31,487 bases of DNA from CAYVUB01 sp964454675 (GCA_964454675.1 CAYVUB010000031.1:1-31487), one strand, 5' to 3'. Counted from the stretch's first letter, positions 22,243-30,455 are shown. Notes: a model not told the origin generated them from the sequence alone. Numbers and translations: made by a program.

Positions 22243-22250
22243 TATTTTTG
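22243..22250 (+). promoter_or_regulatory. -7 box (TATTTTTG) of the L-threonine dehydrogenase gene
   Basis: An exact TAnnTTTG match ends 24 bp before ATG 22275. No TTTG lies at the -33 position. Confidence 0.42.
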
Positions 22251-22274
22251 AAGCATAACTACTGAAATAAATTT

Positions 22275-23237
22275 ATGTCGTCCAAAATTTTAATTATCGG
22301 GGCTTGCGGTCAGATTGGCTCAGAACTCACTTTTAAACTCAGGGAAATTTACGGGCATAACAATGTCATTGCAAGCGACATAGGCTACAACAATCTTGAT
22401 GTGGTAAATTCGGGGATTTTTGAAATTGTTGACGCACAGGATTATGCCTCGGTTAAAATTTGCGTTGAAAAACACAACATTGACACCGTGTATTTGATGG
22501 CGGCCATGCTGAGTGCTACCGGCGAAAAATACCCTATGAAAGCCTGGGATTTGAATATGGATTCATTATTTCACGTATTAAACCTTGCCAAAGCAAAATT
22601 CATAAAAAGAGTATTCTGGCCGTCAAGCATTGCCGTTTTTGGACCAACTACACCCAAAGACAATACGCCGCAATATACCATTATGGAACCTTCAACAGTT
22701 TATGGTATTACAAAACAGGTAGGCGAACGCTGGTGTCAATACTACTTTGAAAAATATGGCGTAGATGTACGCAGTGTACGTTATCCGGGGATTATAAGCT
22801 GGAAAACGCTTCCCGGCGGCGGCACAACCGATTATGCCGTAGATATTTACCACAAAGCATTAAGTGACGGCACGTACGACTGCTTTTTATCTGAAAACAC
22901 GGCACTTCCCATGATGTTTATGGACGATGCCATCAACGCTACGGTTCAGCTAATGCAAGCTGATGAAAAACGCCTAACCATTCGTTCGTCCTATAATTTA
23001 TCGGCTATCAGCTTTACACCTAAAGAAATCGCAGCATCTATCAAACAGCATATCCAAGATTTCACTATTTCCTATACGCCCGATTTCAGGCAGCAAATTG
23101 CCGACAGCTGGCCAAAATCAATTGACGATACCCAAGCGCAAACCGACTGGCACTGGAAATATGAGTTTGACCTTGAACGTATGACTGTAGAAATGCTTAC
23201 ACAATTAAAAAAACAGATTTTAGCTTCAAAAAAATGA
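22275..23237 (+). CDS. L-threonine 3-dehydrogenase, short-chain (epimerase-like) type
   Basis: The 320-residue extended SDR protein has the NAD-binding loop GACGQIG (residues 9-15), the acid end DIG after strand 2, and the catalytic Tyr143/Lys147 in STVYGITK with WPSSIAVFG before it. VRYPGIISWKTLPGGGTTDYAV and PMMFMDDAINAT match the UDP-galactose-4-epimerase-like L-threonine dehydrogenases, whose type enzyme comes from Flavobacterium frigidimaris. It oxidises L-threonine to 2-amino-3-oxobutyrate using NAD. The partner 2-amino-3-ketobutyrate CoA ligase (kbl) is not in the window. The gene has its own -7 box. Other SDR substrates remain possible, but the PGIISW region strongly favours TDH. Confidence 0.9.
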   Translation: MSSKILIIGACGQIGSELTFKLREIYGHNNVIASDIGYNNLDVVNSGIFEIVDAQDYASVKICVEKHNIDTVYLMAAMLSATGEKYPMKAWDLNMDSLFHVLNLAKAKFIKRVFWPSSIAVFGPTTPKDNTPQYTIMEPSTVYGITKQVGERWCQYYFEKYGVDVRSVRYPGIISWKTLPGGGTTDYAVDIYHKALSDGTYDCFLSENTALPMMFMDDAINATVQLMQADEKRLTIRSSYNLSAISFTPKEIAASIKQHIQDFTISYTPDFRQQIADSWPKSIDDTQAQTDWHWKYEFDLERMTVEMLTQLKKQILASKK

Positions 23238-23270
23238 TGACATTTTAACGGCTTTCCGATGATAGTGTAT

Positions 23271-23286
23271 AGACAAAAAATTGTCT
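23271..23286. repeat. Short inverted repeat AGACAA-N4-TTGTCT upstream of the transglutaminase gene
   Basis: A 6-bp perfect dyad at 23271-23276 and 23281-23286, in the 77-bp gap before ATG 23315. It is too weak and lacks a T-run to be a terminator, and may be an operator or chance. Confidence 0.3.
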
Positions 23287-23314
23287 GACAACCAATCATT
23301 AAAAGCCTGATATA

Positions 23315-24964
23315 ATGAAAAAATCATTTATTCCAATTGTAATTGCTCTTTTAGGAGTTGTCCTGTTAGGACTCAGTTTTATTTTCGGCAGCGGCGGCTC
23401 CGGAGAAGTAGATATAGACATTATAAAAACTTCAAACATCATGCCCGCAGCACACAATGTGTACGGCAATAAAGATGCTCTGGACGGAAAGTACTATCTG
23501 TTTAAAGCCAAAATTACCAACAAAACCAACAAAGTTTTAGAAGATGTAAAAGTACGCTACCGCATACCGGGTTATATAGACTGGACAGATCTGGATGTTA
23601 TAGGCGAAATGTATTCGGGGCAAACAGCAGCCGTGCTTTGCTATCCTAAATTTGATGACAAAATCACTCAAAAAACAACCGAATCCAGAGAAAAAGCCGA
23701 AATAGAAGTATCTTGGAAAGGTGCCGGCGATGACGATATTCTTGAAGAAAAGTTTGATTTCAGAATAACCAACCGCAACGAATTTATGTTTACCAATCTG
23801 CCAAATGAAGAAATTTCAGAATGGTCAGACATTTATGATAACGATGTGCTGCTGGCATGTTATGTAACCCCAAACGACCCGATAGTACAATACTATACAC
23901 AAAACATTCAGGAAAAAATATTGAAAGGCGAATCGGCTTCTGTTACCAAAGATGCTAATGAAGCCGTTCGGTTTCTGGTAGGAATTTATCAGGCCACACT
24001 ACAATCGGGCATGGTTTACAGCGGTACCAAAGGTATTCCCGCAAACTTGCAGGATTACTCACAGCTATCACAGCACAACCGTTTGCCCCGCGAAGTCATT
24101 ACCGGCAACACCGGACTTTGTTTAGAACTGAGCCTGCTGTATGCCAGTGTATTGTCTAATGCCGGTTTGGAACCTGTTATCTTTTTGATTCCTGGTCATG
24201 CATATCCCGGTTTTAGGTTAAGCGGACACTATTATGCTATTGAAGCAACCGGTATAGGCGGACAAGGATTGGGCAATATTTCTTCGCCCGAACAGGCTTT
24301 AGAGCAAGGCATGAAACAGTTGGGCGAGTTTATGCAGTATGCACAAAACGGCGACCCGAGATACACCATAGTAGATATACACGATGCCAATGCAAAAGGC
24401 GCAACCCCGATGCAATTGCCCGACGATCAGTTTTTACGTAAAAAAGTGGATGAAATTGCCGCTGCGTGGAATACAAGTAGTATGTCGTCAACGGCTGTGG
24501 CAAGCACTACAGGCGGCGGAAACGCTTCCGGTGGAAATCCAAATTCGGGTGGTGGAAACTCTGCAGGCGGAGGCTCTTCAAGCAGCGGCGGATTATCTGT
24601 TGCTGTCCCTCAAGGTTGGCAAACTTACTGGAAACCGCTTAACAGCCTTCCTATATTAACAGCACAGGTTGTATCGCCGGGACAAGACATTGTGGTATCT
24701 GTATTTGATACCCAGGCTTCAAACACTTCACAAGCTATGCAAATAGTAGAAAGCCAGATGGCATCTGTAGGAAGCTACATTCAATATCAAATAAACGGCA
24801 ACCAGGTAGCAGGCATGACTTCGGGTTCGGGAAATACACTTACCTGGGTTGGCAAAACAGTAAAAGGACCTCGCGGAATACGGTTTGTAGCTGTGGGTAC
24901 TTATGACCATCTGTACAATCAAAATGCCACTATTATGAATCAACTTTTTAACTCTATCAGATAA
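23315..24964 (+). CDS. Membrane-anchored transglutaminase-like protein with PsbP/DcrB-like C-terminal domain
   Basis: The 549-residue product has one N-terminal membrane helix (about 5-27), then an Ig/NEW3-like beta domain (about 45-155, YYLFKAKITNKTNKVLEDVK). A transglutaminase-like cysteine-protease core (about 190-330) has C269 in NTGLCLELSLLYASVL, H295 in LIPGHAYPG and an acidic residue E310 in YYAIEATGIGG. The spacing is classical, but Glu replaces the usual Asp. A Gly/Ser/Asn linker (about 395-425) leads to a C-terminal domain (about 427-549, ISVAVPQGWQ-like start, WVGKTVKGPRGIRFVAVG) resembling PsbP/DcrB lipid- or protein-binding folds. It is probably periplasmic and anchored to the inner membrane. 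The partner gene starts 11 bp downstream. Enzyme specificity is unknown. Confidence 0.78.
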   Translation: MKKSFIPIVIALLGVVLLGLSFIFGSGGSGEVDIDIIKTSNIMPAAHNVYGNKDALDGKYYLFKAKITNKTNKVLEDVKVRYRIPGYIDWTDLDVIGEMYSGQTAAVLCYPKFDDKITQKTTESREKAEIEVSWKGAGDDDILEEKFDFRITNRNEFMFTNLPNEEISEWSDIYDNDVLLACYVTPNDPIVQYYTQNIQEKILKGESASVTKDANEAVRFLVGIYQATLQSGMVYSGTKGIPANLQDYSQLSQHNRLPREVITGNTGLCLELSLLYASVLSNAGLEPVIFLIPGHAYPGFRLSGHYYAIEATGIGGQGLGNISSPEQALEQGMKQLGEFMQYAQNGDPRYTIVDIHDANAKGATPMQLPDDQFLRKKVDEIAAAWNTSSMSSTAVASTTGGGNASGGNPNSGGGNSAGGGSSSSGGLSVAVPQGWQTYWKPLNSLPILTAQVVSPGQDIVVSVFDTQASNTSQAMQIVESQMASVGSYIQYQINGNQVAGMTSGSGNTLTWVGKTVKGPRGIRFVAVGTYDHLYNQNATIMNQLFNSIR

Positions 24965-24975
24965 ATTCTCATATT

Positions 24976-25593
24976 ATGAAATCATTAAAATATACCATAA
25001 CAACCTTATTTTTTGTAGTCTGGTTTTCGATTACAGCCCAGCAAGCCCAACAAAAAATAGAGATGAAACTCGACTCTATAGGCAACGCAAAATTGAGTAT
25101 CTCCATGACATTAACCGCACAGCAATGGCAAACCTGGAACGGAACATTAGGAAACAATCCTGCTGCATTAAAAAGAGAAATAGAACGAAGCATGCCTGCT
25201 TATTTTCTTGAAGATTTTAAACTTGAAAAAGACGACATGAACCGTTCTTTTACATTGAGCTTAAAAGCTTTGGGGGTTTGCAAAATTGACAAAAGAGGAA
25301 AATGGTCGTTTGAAACCGGACAAAAAAACGCCAATGTTACAGAACTTACAGACCATAAGTTTATGCTGGTGAGCAGCCCGCCGGAATTGGGTGGTACCAT
25401 ACAACAGACCTACATTGTAGAGTTTCCTCAAGAAGCCGGAAAAGTAAAAGTAGATAAAGACAGTTTTGGCGAATCGATTTTTCAGTTTGAAATGAACGGC
25501 CCGGGTTCGGGATTTAATTTGATGCGGTGGTCGGGCATATTTTTGATAGCTGCCGGCGGCGCATGGTTTGGGAAAAACCGGTTAAAGAAATAA
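24976..25593 (+). CDS. Signal-peptide plus C-terminal membrane-anchor protein, partner of the transglutaminase-like gene
   Basis: I do not recognise a named family. The 205-residue product has a signal peptide (cut near ITAQ, about 22), an extracytoplasmic alpha/beta domain (about 25-175: KIEMKLDSIGNAKLSISMTL, QQWQTWNGTLG, MPAYFLEDFKLEKDDMN), and a C-terminal membrane helix (MRWSGIFLIAAGGAWFG) followed by the basic stop-transfer tail KNRLKK. The topology is therefore a periplasmic domain with a type I anchor. It starts 11 bp after the transglutaminase-like gene on the same strand, so the two are almost certainly co-transcribed and may form a complex. The MITE-like element copy 2 begins only 9 bp after its stop. 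Confidence 0.72.
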   Translation: MKSLKYTITTLFFVVWFSITAQQAQQKIEMKLDSIGNAKLSISMTLTAQQWQTWNGTLGNNPAALKREIERSMPAYFLEDFKLEKDDMNRSFTLSLKALGVCKIDKRGKWSFETGQKNANVTELTDHKFMLVSSPPELGGTIQQTYIVEFPQEAGKVKVDKDSFGESIFQFEMNGPGSGFNLMRWSGIFLIAAGGAWFGKNRLKK

Positions 25594-25594
25594 A

Positions 25595-25602
25595 TAATCT
25601 AA
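25595..25602. repeat. Left direct repeat (TAATCTAA) flanking MITE-like copy 2
   Basis: TAATCTAA immediately left of the element matches TAATCTAT (25815-25822) immediately right in seven of eight positions. This suggests a decayed target-site duplication. Confidence 0.55.
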
Positions 25603-25814
25603 CCTGTAGTGCATTATGAAATAAATAGTAATTTACTGAAAACAAACGCAATATAAAAAGTAAGACTCCGTAGGAGTCAAATGTTTGTAATCCCGAACTT
25701 CGTTCGGGGAAATAAAATGAAATGAAGTCGGGTTTTGGCGCATATTTTTGTAGCGGAACGAAGTGTAGCACACAAAAATTGTGACAAAACTGTCTTTTGA
25801 TAATGCACTACTGG
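25603..25814. mobile_element. MITE-like element, copy 2 (212 bp)
   Basis: The second copy has the same length as 13487-13698 and is in the same orientation. It begins CCTGTAGTGCATTATGAAAT and ends with the complement of the TIR (ATAATGCACTACTGG). Five substitutions separate the copies: three cluster at about 25625-25635, one is near the left end, and one is in the left arm of the CCCGAAC hairpin, which here weakens that stem by a base. Frames inside it differ between copies, so it is non-coding. It begins 9 bp after one gene and ends about 85 bp before the ECF sigma start, so it may influence transcription of the sigma operon. Confidence 0.8.
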
Positions 25815-25822
25815 TAATCTAT
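25815..25822. repeat. Right direct repeat (TAATCTAT) flanking MITE-like copy 2
   Basis: Seven of eight bases match the left flank at 25595-25602. It lies directly outside the terminal GG of the element. Confidence 0.55.
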
Positions 25823-25848
25823 TTAACAATCATTTAAAAGGATAAGTA

Positions 25849-25879
25849 TTTGCTATGAAATGAAATAGTTGTATATTTC
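25849..25879 (+). promoter_or_regulatory. Candidate promoter of the ECF sigma operon (TTTG-N19-TATATTTC)
   Basis: TTTG (25849-25852) matches the Bacteroidota -33 box and TATATTTC (25872-25879) is one base off the -7 consensus. The 19-bp spacing is as expected, and the promoter would start transcription a few bases before ATG 25900. This is the only place in the window where both boxes were seen at correct spacing. The rest of the gap between element copy 2 and the gene shows nothing else. Confidence 0.42.
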
Positions 25880-25899
25880 TCTTGATTTGTATTAACCAA

Positions 25900-26484
25900 A
25901 TGAGAGAACCTATCAAACTTGAATTTCAAACGCAGCTTTTCAATGCTATTAAGGCAAATGACTCTTTAATGTTAAAGCATTTTTACACAGTCAATTACCC
26001 TAAAGTAGAAGCCTTGATACTTAACAATAACGGCACAAAAGATTATGCAAAAGATATTTATCAGGAAGCCTTTATTGTGGTTTGGACACACGTAAAAAAC
26101 AATACGTTTATCCCCAAAAGTGAATCGGCACTGGAAGGTTATTTATATCAAATAGCAAAAAACAAGTGGATGGATGTGTTGCGCTCATCACAATTCAAAA
26201 AAACAAAATCAATACAAAATGATAGTATTTTAAATTCAAATGATGACGACTTAAATAACGAACTGCAACAACAGGAACTGCTTAATAAGCAACTACAGCA
26301 AACCATGGATGCTTTTAAAATATTAGGCGAACCCTGTAAAAGTCTGCTAAAAACGTTTTACTTTGAAAAAAAATCGCTGCGGGATATTGCAGAAACATTA
26401 CAAATAGAAGAATCAACAGCACGCAATAAAAAATACCGGTGTATGGAAAAGCTGCGTGACATAATTATTGCCTCAAAATCTTAA
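25900..26484 (+). CDS. ECF-type sigma-70 family RNA polymerase sigma factor
   Basis: From ATG 25900 the product has 194 residues, normal for an ECF sigma with domains 2 and 4 only. Sigma-2 is seen as KDYAKDIYQEAFIVVWTHVK followed by LEGYLYQIAKNKWMDVLR. The linker is rich in Asn/Gln (about 105-128). Sigma-4 carries the helix-turn-helix SLRDIAETLQIEESTARNKK. The frame could be extended to TTG 25882, but MREPIKLEFQTQLF is a natural start. It directs RNA polymerase to a dedicated promoter set. The next two genes follow without gaps, and the first encodes a membrane protein in the usual anti-sigma position. An autoregulated operon is likely but not demonstrated. Confidence 0.9.
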   Translation: MREPIKLEFQTQLFNAIKANDSLMLKHFYTVNYPKVEALILNNNGTKDYAKDIYQEAFIVVWTHVKNNTFIPKSESALEGYLYQIAKNKWMDVLRSSQFKKTKSIQNDSILNSNDDDLNNELQQQELLNKQLQQTMDAFKILGEPCKSLLKTFYFEKKSLRDIAETLQIEESTARNKKYRCMEKLRDIIIASKS

Positions 26485-26488
26485 AAAA

Positions 26489-27223
26489 TTGAACACAAAC
26501 AGCAACATATCACAAGAATTATTGGAAAGCGTTGAACGCTATTACAATAACACAATGCCCCAACAGGAACGCATTGATTTTGAAAATAAACTTCAGGAAA
26601 ATGCAGCGTTTAAAGCTCAGGTTGAAGACCTTAAAACATTGTTTTTGGGTATTGAAGCACAATCATTAAAAGAGCAGTTAGATGAGTTTCATACTGCTGT
26701 AAACTCAAATGAAACTGCTGCAAAAACACCTGTAAAAGTCAAGCGCCTGTCATTTCAAAGAATTGCCGTTGCCGCAGGGCTTATCATTGCTTTTGGTTGT
26801 TTTTGGTATTTTGCCGAAACGCCTAACGAAAAACTGTATTCAGAATTTTTTGCACCAGATCCCGGATTACCTACAACCATGAGCACTACCAAAAGCTATG
26901 AGTTTTTTGATGCTATGGTAAGCTATAAACAAGGTGATTATAAAACAGCCATTAAAAAGTGGGAAACCCTTGAAGCTGCAAATACAGAAAACGATACGCT
27001 CATCTACTTTCTGGGTGTTGCACATCTGGCAAAAGGCAATACAGAGGATGCCATAAGCTACTTAGAAAAAAGCAAAGATTTTAAAGACAGTGTTTTTAAA
27101 AATGATGCTTATTACTACTTAGGAATGGCGCATTTAAAAAACAATCAAAAGGAAGAAGCCTTAAAATTTTTAAAGTTGAGCACTTTAGAAAACAGCCAAA
27201 AACTTTATGACAAATTAAAGTAA
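26489..27223 (+). CDS. One-pass membrane protein with TPR domain, putative anti-sigma factor
   Basis: No ATG exists near the 5' end. TTG 26489, four bases after the sigma stop, gives MNTNSNISQELL and 244 residues. TTG 26468, overlapping the sigma gene, is the alternative. An N-terminal cytoplasmic helical segment (about 7-85, YYNNTMPQQERIDFENKL), as seen in zinc-free Bacteroidota anti-sigma-like proteins, is followed by one membrane helix (about 92-108) and a periplasmic part with TPR helices (about 135-244, YKQGDYKTAIKKWETLEAAN; DTLIYFLGVAHLAKGNTEDA). No zinc HxxxCxxC motif is present. Position and topology support sigma sequestration coupled to periplasmic sensing through TPR contacts. This is inference. 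Confidence 0.72.
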   Translation: MNTNSNISQELLESVERYYNNTMPQQERIDFENKLQENAAFKAQVEDLKTLFLGIEAQSLKEQLDEFHTAVNSNETAAKTPVKVKRLSFQRIAVAAGLIIAFGCFWYFAETPNEKLYSEFFAPDPGLPTTMSTTKSYEFFDAMVSYKQGDYKTAIKKWETLEAANTENDTLIYFLGVAHLAKGNTEDAISYLEKSKDFKDSVFKNDAYYYLGMAHLKNNQKEEALKFLKLSTLENSQKLYDKLK

Positions 27224-27227
27224 CATC

Positions 27228-30200
27228 ATGCAAAATCTTCGGTGTATCATAGCGTTATCGGTTTTTTTTATCGGCATTTTTTGTGGCGCTCAAAATTCAC
27301 ATCCAGACAATTTAAAAACACTTGACCGGCTCATAAACGAAGAAAAATATGATGAAGCGCTGACAACGTTAAACCTTTATTCTACTGAGCTACATTCAAA
27401 AAAATCGTATTATGAACTGGCAGATTATATTTACTATGTAGGTAAAATTAACCTGCAATTACACGATAAAAACAAAGCAACACAAGAAGCTCTGGCATTT
27501 ATCAAAAACATCGTTTCAAAAACAGATTCTGTTAAAGTAAAACGACAAACCCAGCTCGAATTAGGCAGCTACTATGAACTCATAGGCGATTCAAAAAAAG
27601 CGTACGACTGCAATTATGAAGCTCTTGAACTGACAAAAAAAATGCCGGGAGCAAAAGCCGAACATTTTGGCATGGTAGAGAGTAATCTTGGCACTCTGGC
27701 AACACGTAAAGGTGATATTATTGTAGGAATAAATCATTATAAAACTGCCTTGAAACACTATGAATCTGATGCAAAAGCAAACAATAAAAACTTTTACAGC
27801 ATATACAATTCTCTCGGCGGGTCAATGTGGTATGTGTCAAAAATAGACAGTGCTTTGTATTACTATCAAAAAGCCGAAAAAGCGCTAAGCCTTTTAGAAC
27901 CCGACCCTGTAAATCTCTATTACAGACCGGCAATTTTAAATAATAATATTGCAGGTATTTATTCCAGCCAAGGTAATCTGGAAAAAGCCTTGCAAGCCAT
28001 GAGGTCAACCATTAACAGCCTTAATTTATTTGTAAAAAGCCCCGATATTACAGATTCAAAACGGGAACAAGGCAGAGAATTCCTGTTTATGGCTATTGAT
28101 AATTATGGCGGTATTTATAAAGATATAGGCAATTATGAAAAAGCCAAAGAACTTTTGGAATATGCCTACAGAGAAAAAAGAAAGCATTTTGATCCTGAAA
28201 ATTCAGAATTGTTTAAATCAAAAGTGCTGCTGGGTCAAATATATTATGAATTAAAAGATTACAATCTGGCAGGCAAATACCTCGATGAAGGCATCGCCCA
28301 CATTAACCGCGTAGATGGCGGCAACGCCTTTTGGTCTGCAGATGCACATTATGCAAAAGCATTGGTAGCTCAGGATTTGGGCAATGCAAAAGCTGCAAAA
28401 ACTCATTATGAAAAAGCCGAACACTATTACGAAACCGCATTACAAGGCGCTTATGATGAGTTATATCTGGATTTTATTACCAAAGCATCACACTTTTATG
28501 CAAAAAACGGCAACAAAACCAAAGCCTTGACCATGGCGCAAAAAGCCTATGAGTATATCAAAGAAAATCAAGGCGAAACAACATCATTTGAAATACAACA
28601 GGTGTTGAATATGGGTGAAATTTACTATGAATTGGGTGATTACCGCTCAGCACTCGAAAAAGGAAAAACATCGGTCGAACTGCTTAAAAAAACCTTGCCA
28701 ACACAAACAAACCCGTTAGATTCAACAAAAATCATATTCTACAAACCGCAAGCTATCCTGCTGCAATCGCAGGCAACGTACAAACTTAGGAACAAAAAAG
28801 ATGCGGCTTTTTTAAAAAAAGAATTTGACAATATTAAAAACGCAATTTCCATTTTAGAACAGCAGAAACCTTACGCCGGCGAGAATAATGTATCGACATT
28901 AATAAACAACAATGCACCGCTGTTTGAATATTCAAAAAAACTGGCATTGGAACTGTATAACACCACCAAAGAAGACGCCTATCTCAACGAGCTAATCAGC
29001 CTGCACGAATCAATATTATACAACCGAATCAGGGCGCAGCTCAACTCAAGAGCATCAATGACTTATGCCAATCTGCCGGCAGAAGTTTTAAAACAGGAAA
29101 AAGCCATACAAGCACAACTCAAAAATGCCTTGAACAAACCCGATGGTATGGAAGCGTTTTTTAAAGCAAATACCGAATGGACTTCTTATCTGGAAATGCT
29201 CAAAAAAGAACATCCTAAATATTACAAACTGCGGTTTGCATCTATTTCAAATTCGTTAAAAAACATTGCTCAACAACTGCCAAACAACACTACGGCTGTG
29301 AGATACATGTTTGTTGATAACACACTTTACGCTGCCGTAATTTCAAGACAGTCCACGCGTCTTTTTAAATTAAAACAAGATAATGTGGTTAGTAATATTA
29401 TAAAACTTCAGGATGAAAACAATCTGTTTGAAAACCATTACAAAACTTTAAACGACTTATACACAAACCTTTGGAAACCATTTGAAAATGATATAAAAAC
29501 AAGTAAAGTTATCATCATTCCCGACAGAGAGCTGTTCAATTTGAATTTTGAAATGTTAACGCCGCAGCTTGTATCATCATACAAAGAGCTGGCAACACAA
29601 AGCTTGCTTTCAAAACATATCATTTCATACAATTACAGTTTGTTTTTAATAGGGAAAGGCAGCAAAACAGTAGGTTATAAAGATAACTTTGTTGCTTTTG
29701 TCCCCGAATTTAATGATGAAATGAAAAAAGATTATAAAGTTGCCGTTAGCGATTCATTAGATTTGGATATATCCTATTTAACACTGTTACCTCAGCCTTT
29801 TACAAAAATGCTGGCAAAAAATTCCACAAGGCTTTTTGGCGGAAAATCATTTTTGAATGGAAAATCTACGGTACAGATTTTTAAAAACCGGGCAAAAGAA
29901 CATAAAATTATCCATATAGGCACACATGCAGAATCAAATAATATCTCTCCCGAACTGTCAAGATTGGTATTTGCAAAATCATTAAAAGACAACGGCAATG
30001 ATGATAATTATTTATATACTTATGAAATATACAACACCAATTTATCGTCCAATCTGGCAATATTAACAGCCTGCGAAACAGGAAAACCCGCCTATCAGCC
30101 GGGCGAAGGCATGATATCGCTGGCACATGCCTTTAATTATGCCGGCAGTGAAAGCATCTTAACAAGTTTATGGAAAATTGACGAGCAGTCAAGTGCAAAA

Positions 30201-30455
30201 ATCGTGAGTTTGTTTTACGAGAACATCAAAAAAGGCTGGTCAAAAGACAAAGCCTTACAGCAGGCAAAACTTCAATATATAGCAACAGCCCAAGGCAGAA
30301 CGCTGCATCCGCAATATTGGGCGGGTTTGGTGTTAATAGGTGATACCTCGCCTGTTGACATCAAAGCGAGCTCGTCATTAACTTACTGGCTTATAGGACT
30401 TGCTATTTTATTTATGTCACTTTTTATTTTTTCAAGAACACGTAAGATTAAATAA
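27228..30455 (+). CDS. Exported TPR-CHAT protease with C-terminal membrane anchor
   Basis: The 1075-residue product has a signal peptide (cut near Ala-Gln at about 21), about a dozen helical TPR-like repeats (about 30-530, e.g. DNYGGIYKDIGNYEKAKELL, LGQIYYELKDYNLAGKYLDE), a further helical segment, and a CHAT caspase-like domain (about 690-1040). The catalytic His900 lies in HIGTHAESN and Cys949 in LTACETG. GEGMISLAHAFNYAGSESIL and SLWKIDEQSSA follow, as in CHAT families. It ends in a membrane helix (about 1050-1068) and the basic tail RTRKIK. The topology places the protease in the periplasm, attached to the inner membrane. It begins 4 bp after the TPR anti-sigma-like gene and ends at a terminator. 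Its substrate is unknown. Confidence 0.86.
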   Translation: MQNLRCIIALSVFFIGIFCGAQNSHPDNLKTLDRLINEEKYDEALTTLNLYSTELHSKKSYYELADYIYYVGKINLQLHDKNKATQEALAFIKNIVSKTDSVKVKRQTQLELGSYYELIGDSKKAYDCNYEALELTKKMPGAKAEHFGMVESNLGTLATRKGDIIVGINHYKTALKHYESDAKANNKNFYSIYNSLGGSMWYVSKIDSALYYYQKAEKALSLLEPDPVNLYYRPAILNNNIAGIYSSQGNLEKALQAMRSTINSLNLFVKSPDITDSKREQGREFLFMAIDNYGGIYKDIGNYEKAKELLEYAYREKRKHFDPENSELFKSKVLLGQIYYELKDYNLAGKYLDEGIAHINRVDGGNAFWSADAHYAKALVAQDLGNAKAAKTHYEKAEHYYETALQGAYDELYLDFITKASHFYAKNGNKTKALTMAQKAYEYIKENQGETTSFEIQQVLNMGEIYYELGDYRSALEKGKTSVELLKKTLPTQTNPLDSTKIIFYKPQAILLQSQATYKLRNKKDAAFLKKEFDNIKNAISILEQQKPYAGENNVSTLINNNAPLFEYSKKLALELYNTTKEDAYLNELISLHESILYNRIRAQLNSRASMTYANLPAEVLKQEKAIQAQLKNALNKPDGMEAFFKANTEWTSYLEMLKKEHPKYYKLRFASISNSLKNIAQQLPNNTTAVRYMFVDNTLYAAVISRQSTRLFKLKQDNVVSNIIKLQDENNLFENHYKTLNDLYTNLWKPFENDIKTSKVIIIPDRELFNLNFEMLTPQLVSSYKELATQSLLSKHIISYNYSLFLIGKGSKTVGYKDNFVAFVPEFNDEMKKDYKVAVSDSLDLDISYLTLLPQPFTKMLAKNSTRLFGGKSFLNGKSTVQIFKNRAKEHKIIHIGTHAESNNISPELSRLVFAKSLKDNGNDDNYLYTYEIYNTNLSSNLAILTACETGKPAYQPGEGMISLAHAFNYAGSESILTSLWKIDEQSSAKIVSLFYENIKKGWSKDKALQQAKLQYIATAQGRTLHPQYWAGLVLIGDTSPVDIKASSSLTYWLIGLAILFMSLFIFSRTRKIK

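Noticed and set aside
27228..30455. Type III-E CRISPR (Craspase) TPR-CHAT protein
   Set aside because: No CRISPR array or cas gene is present, and the protein has a signal peptide and a membrane anchor.
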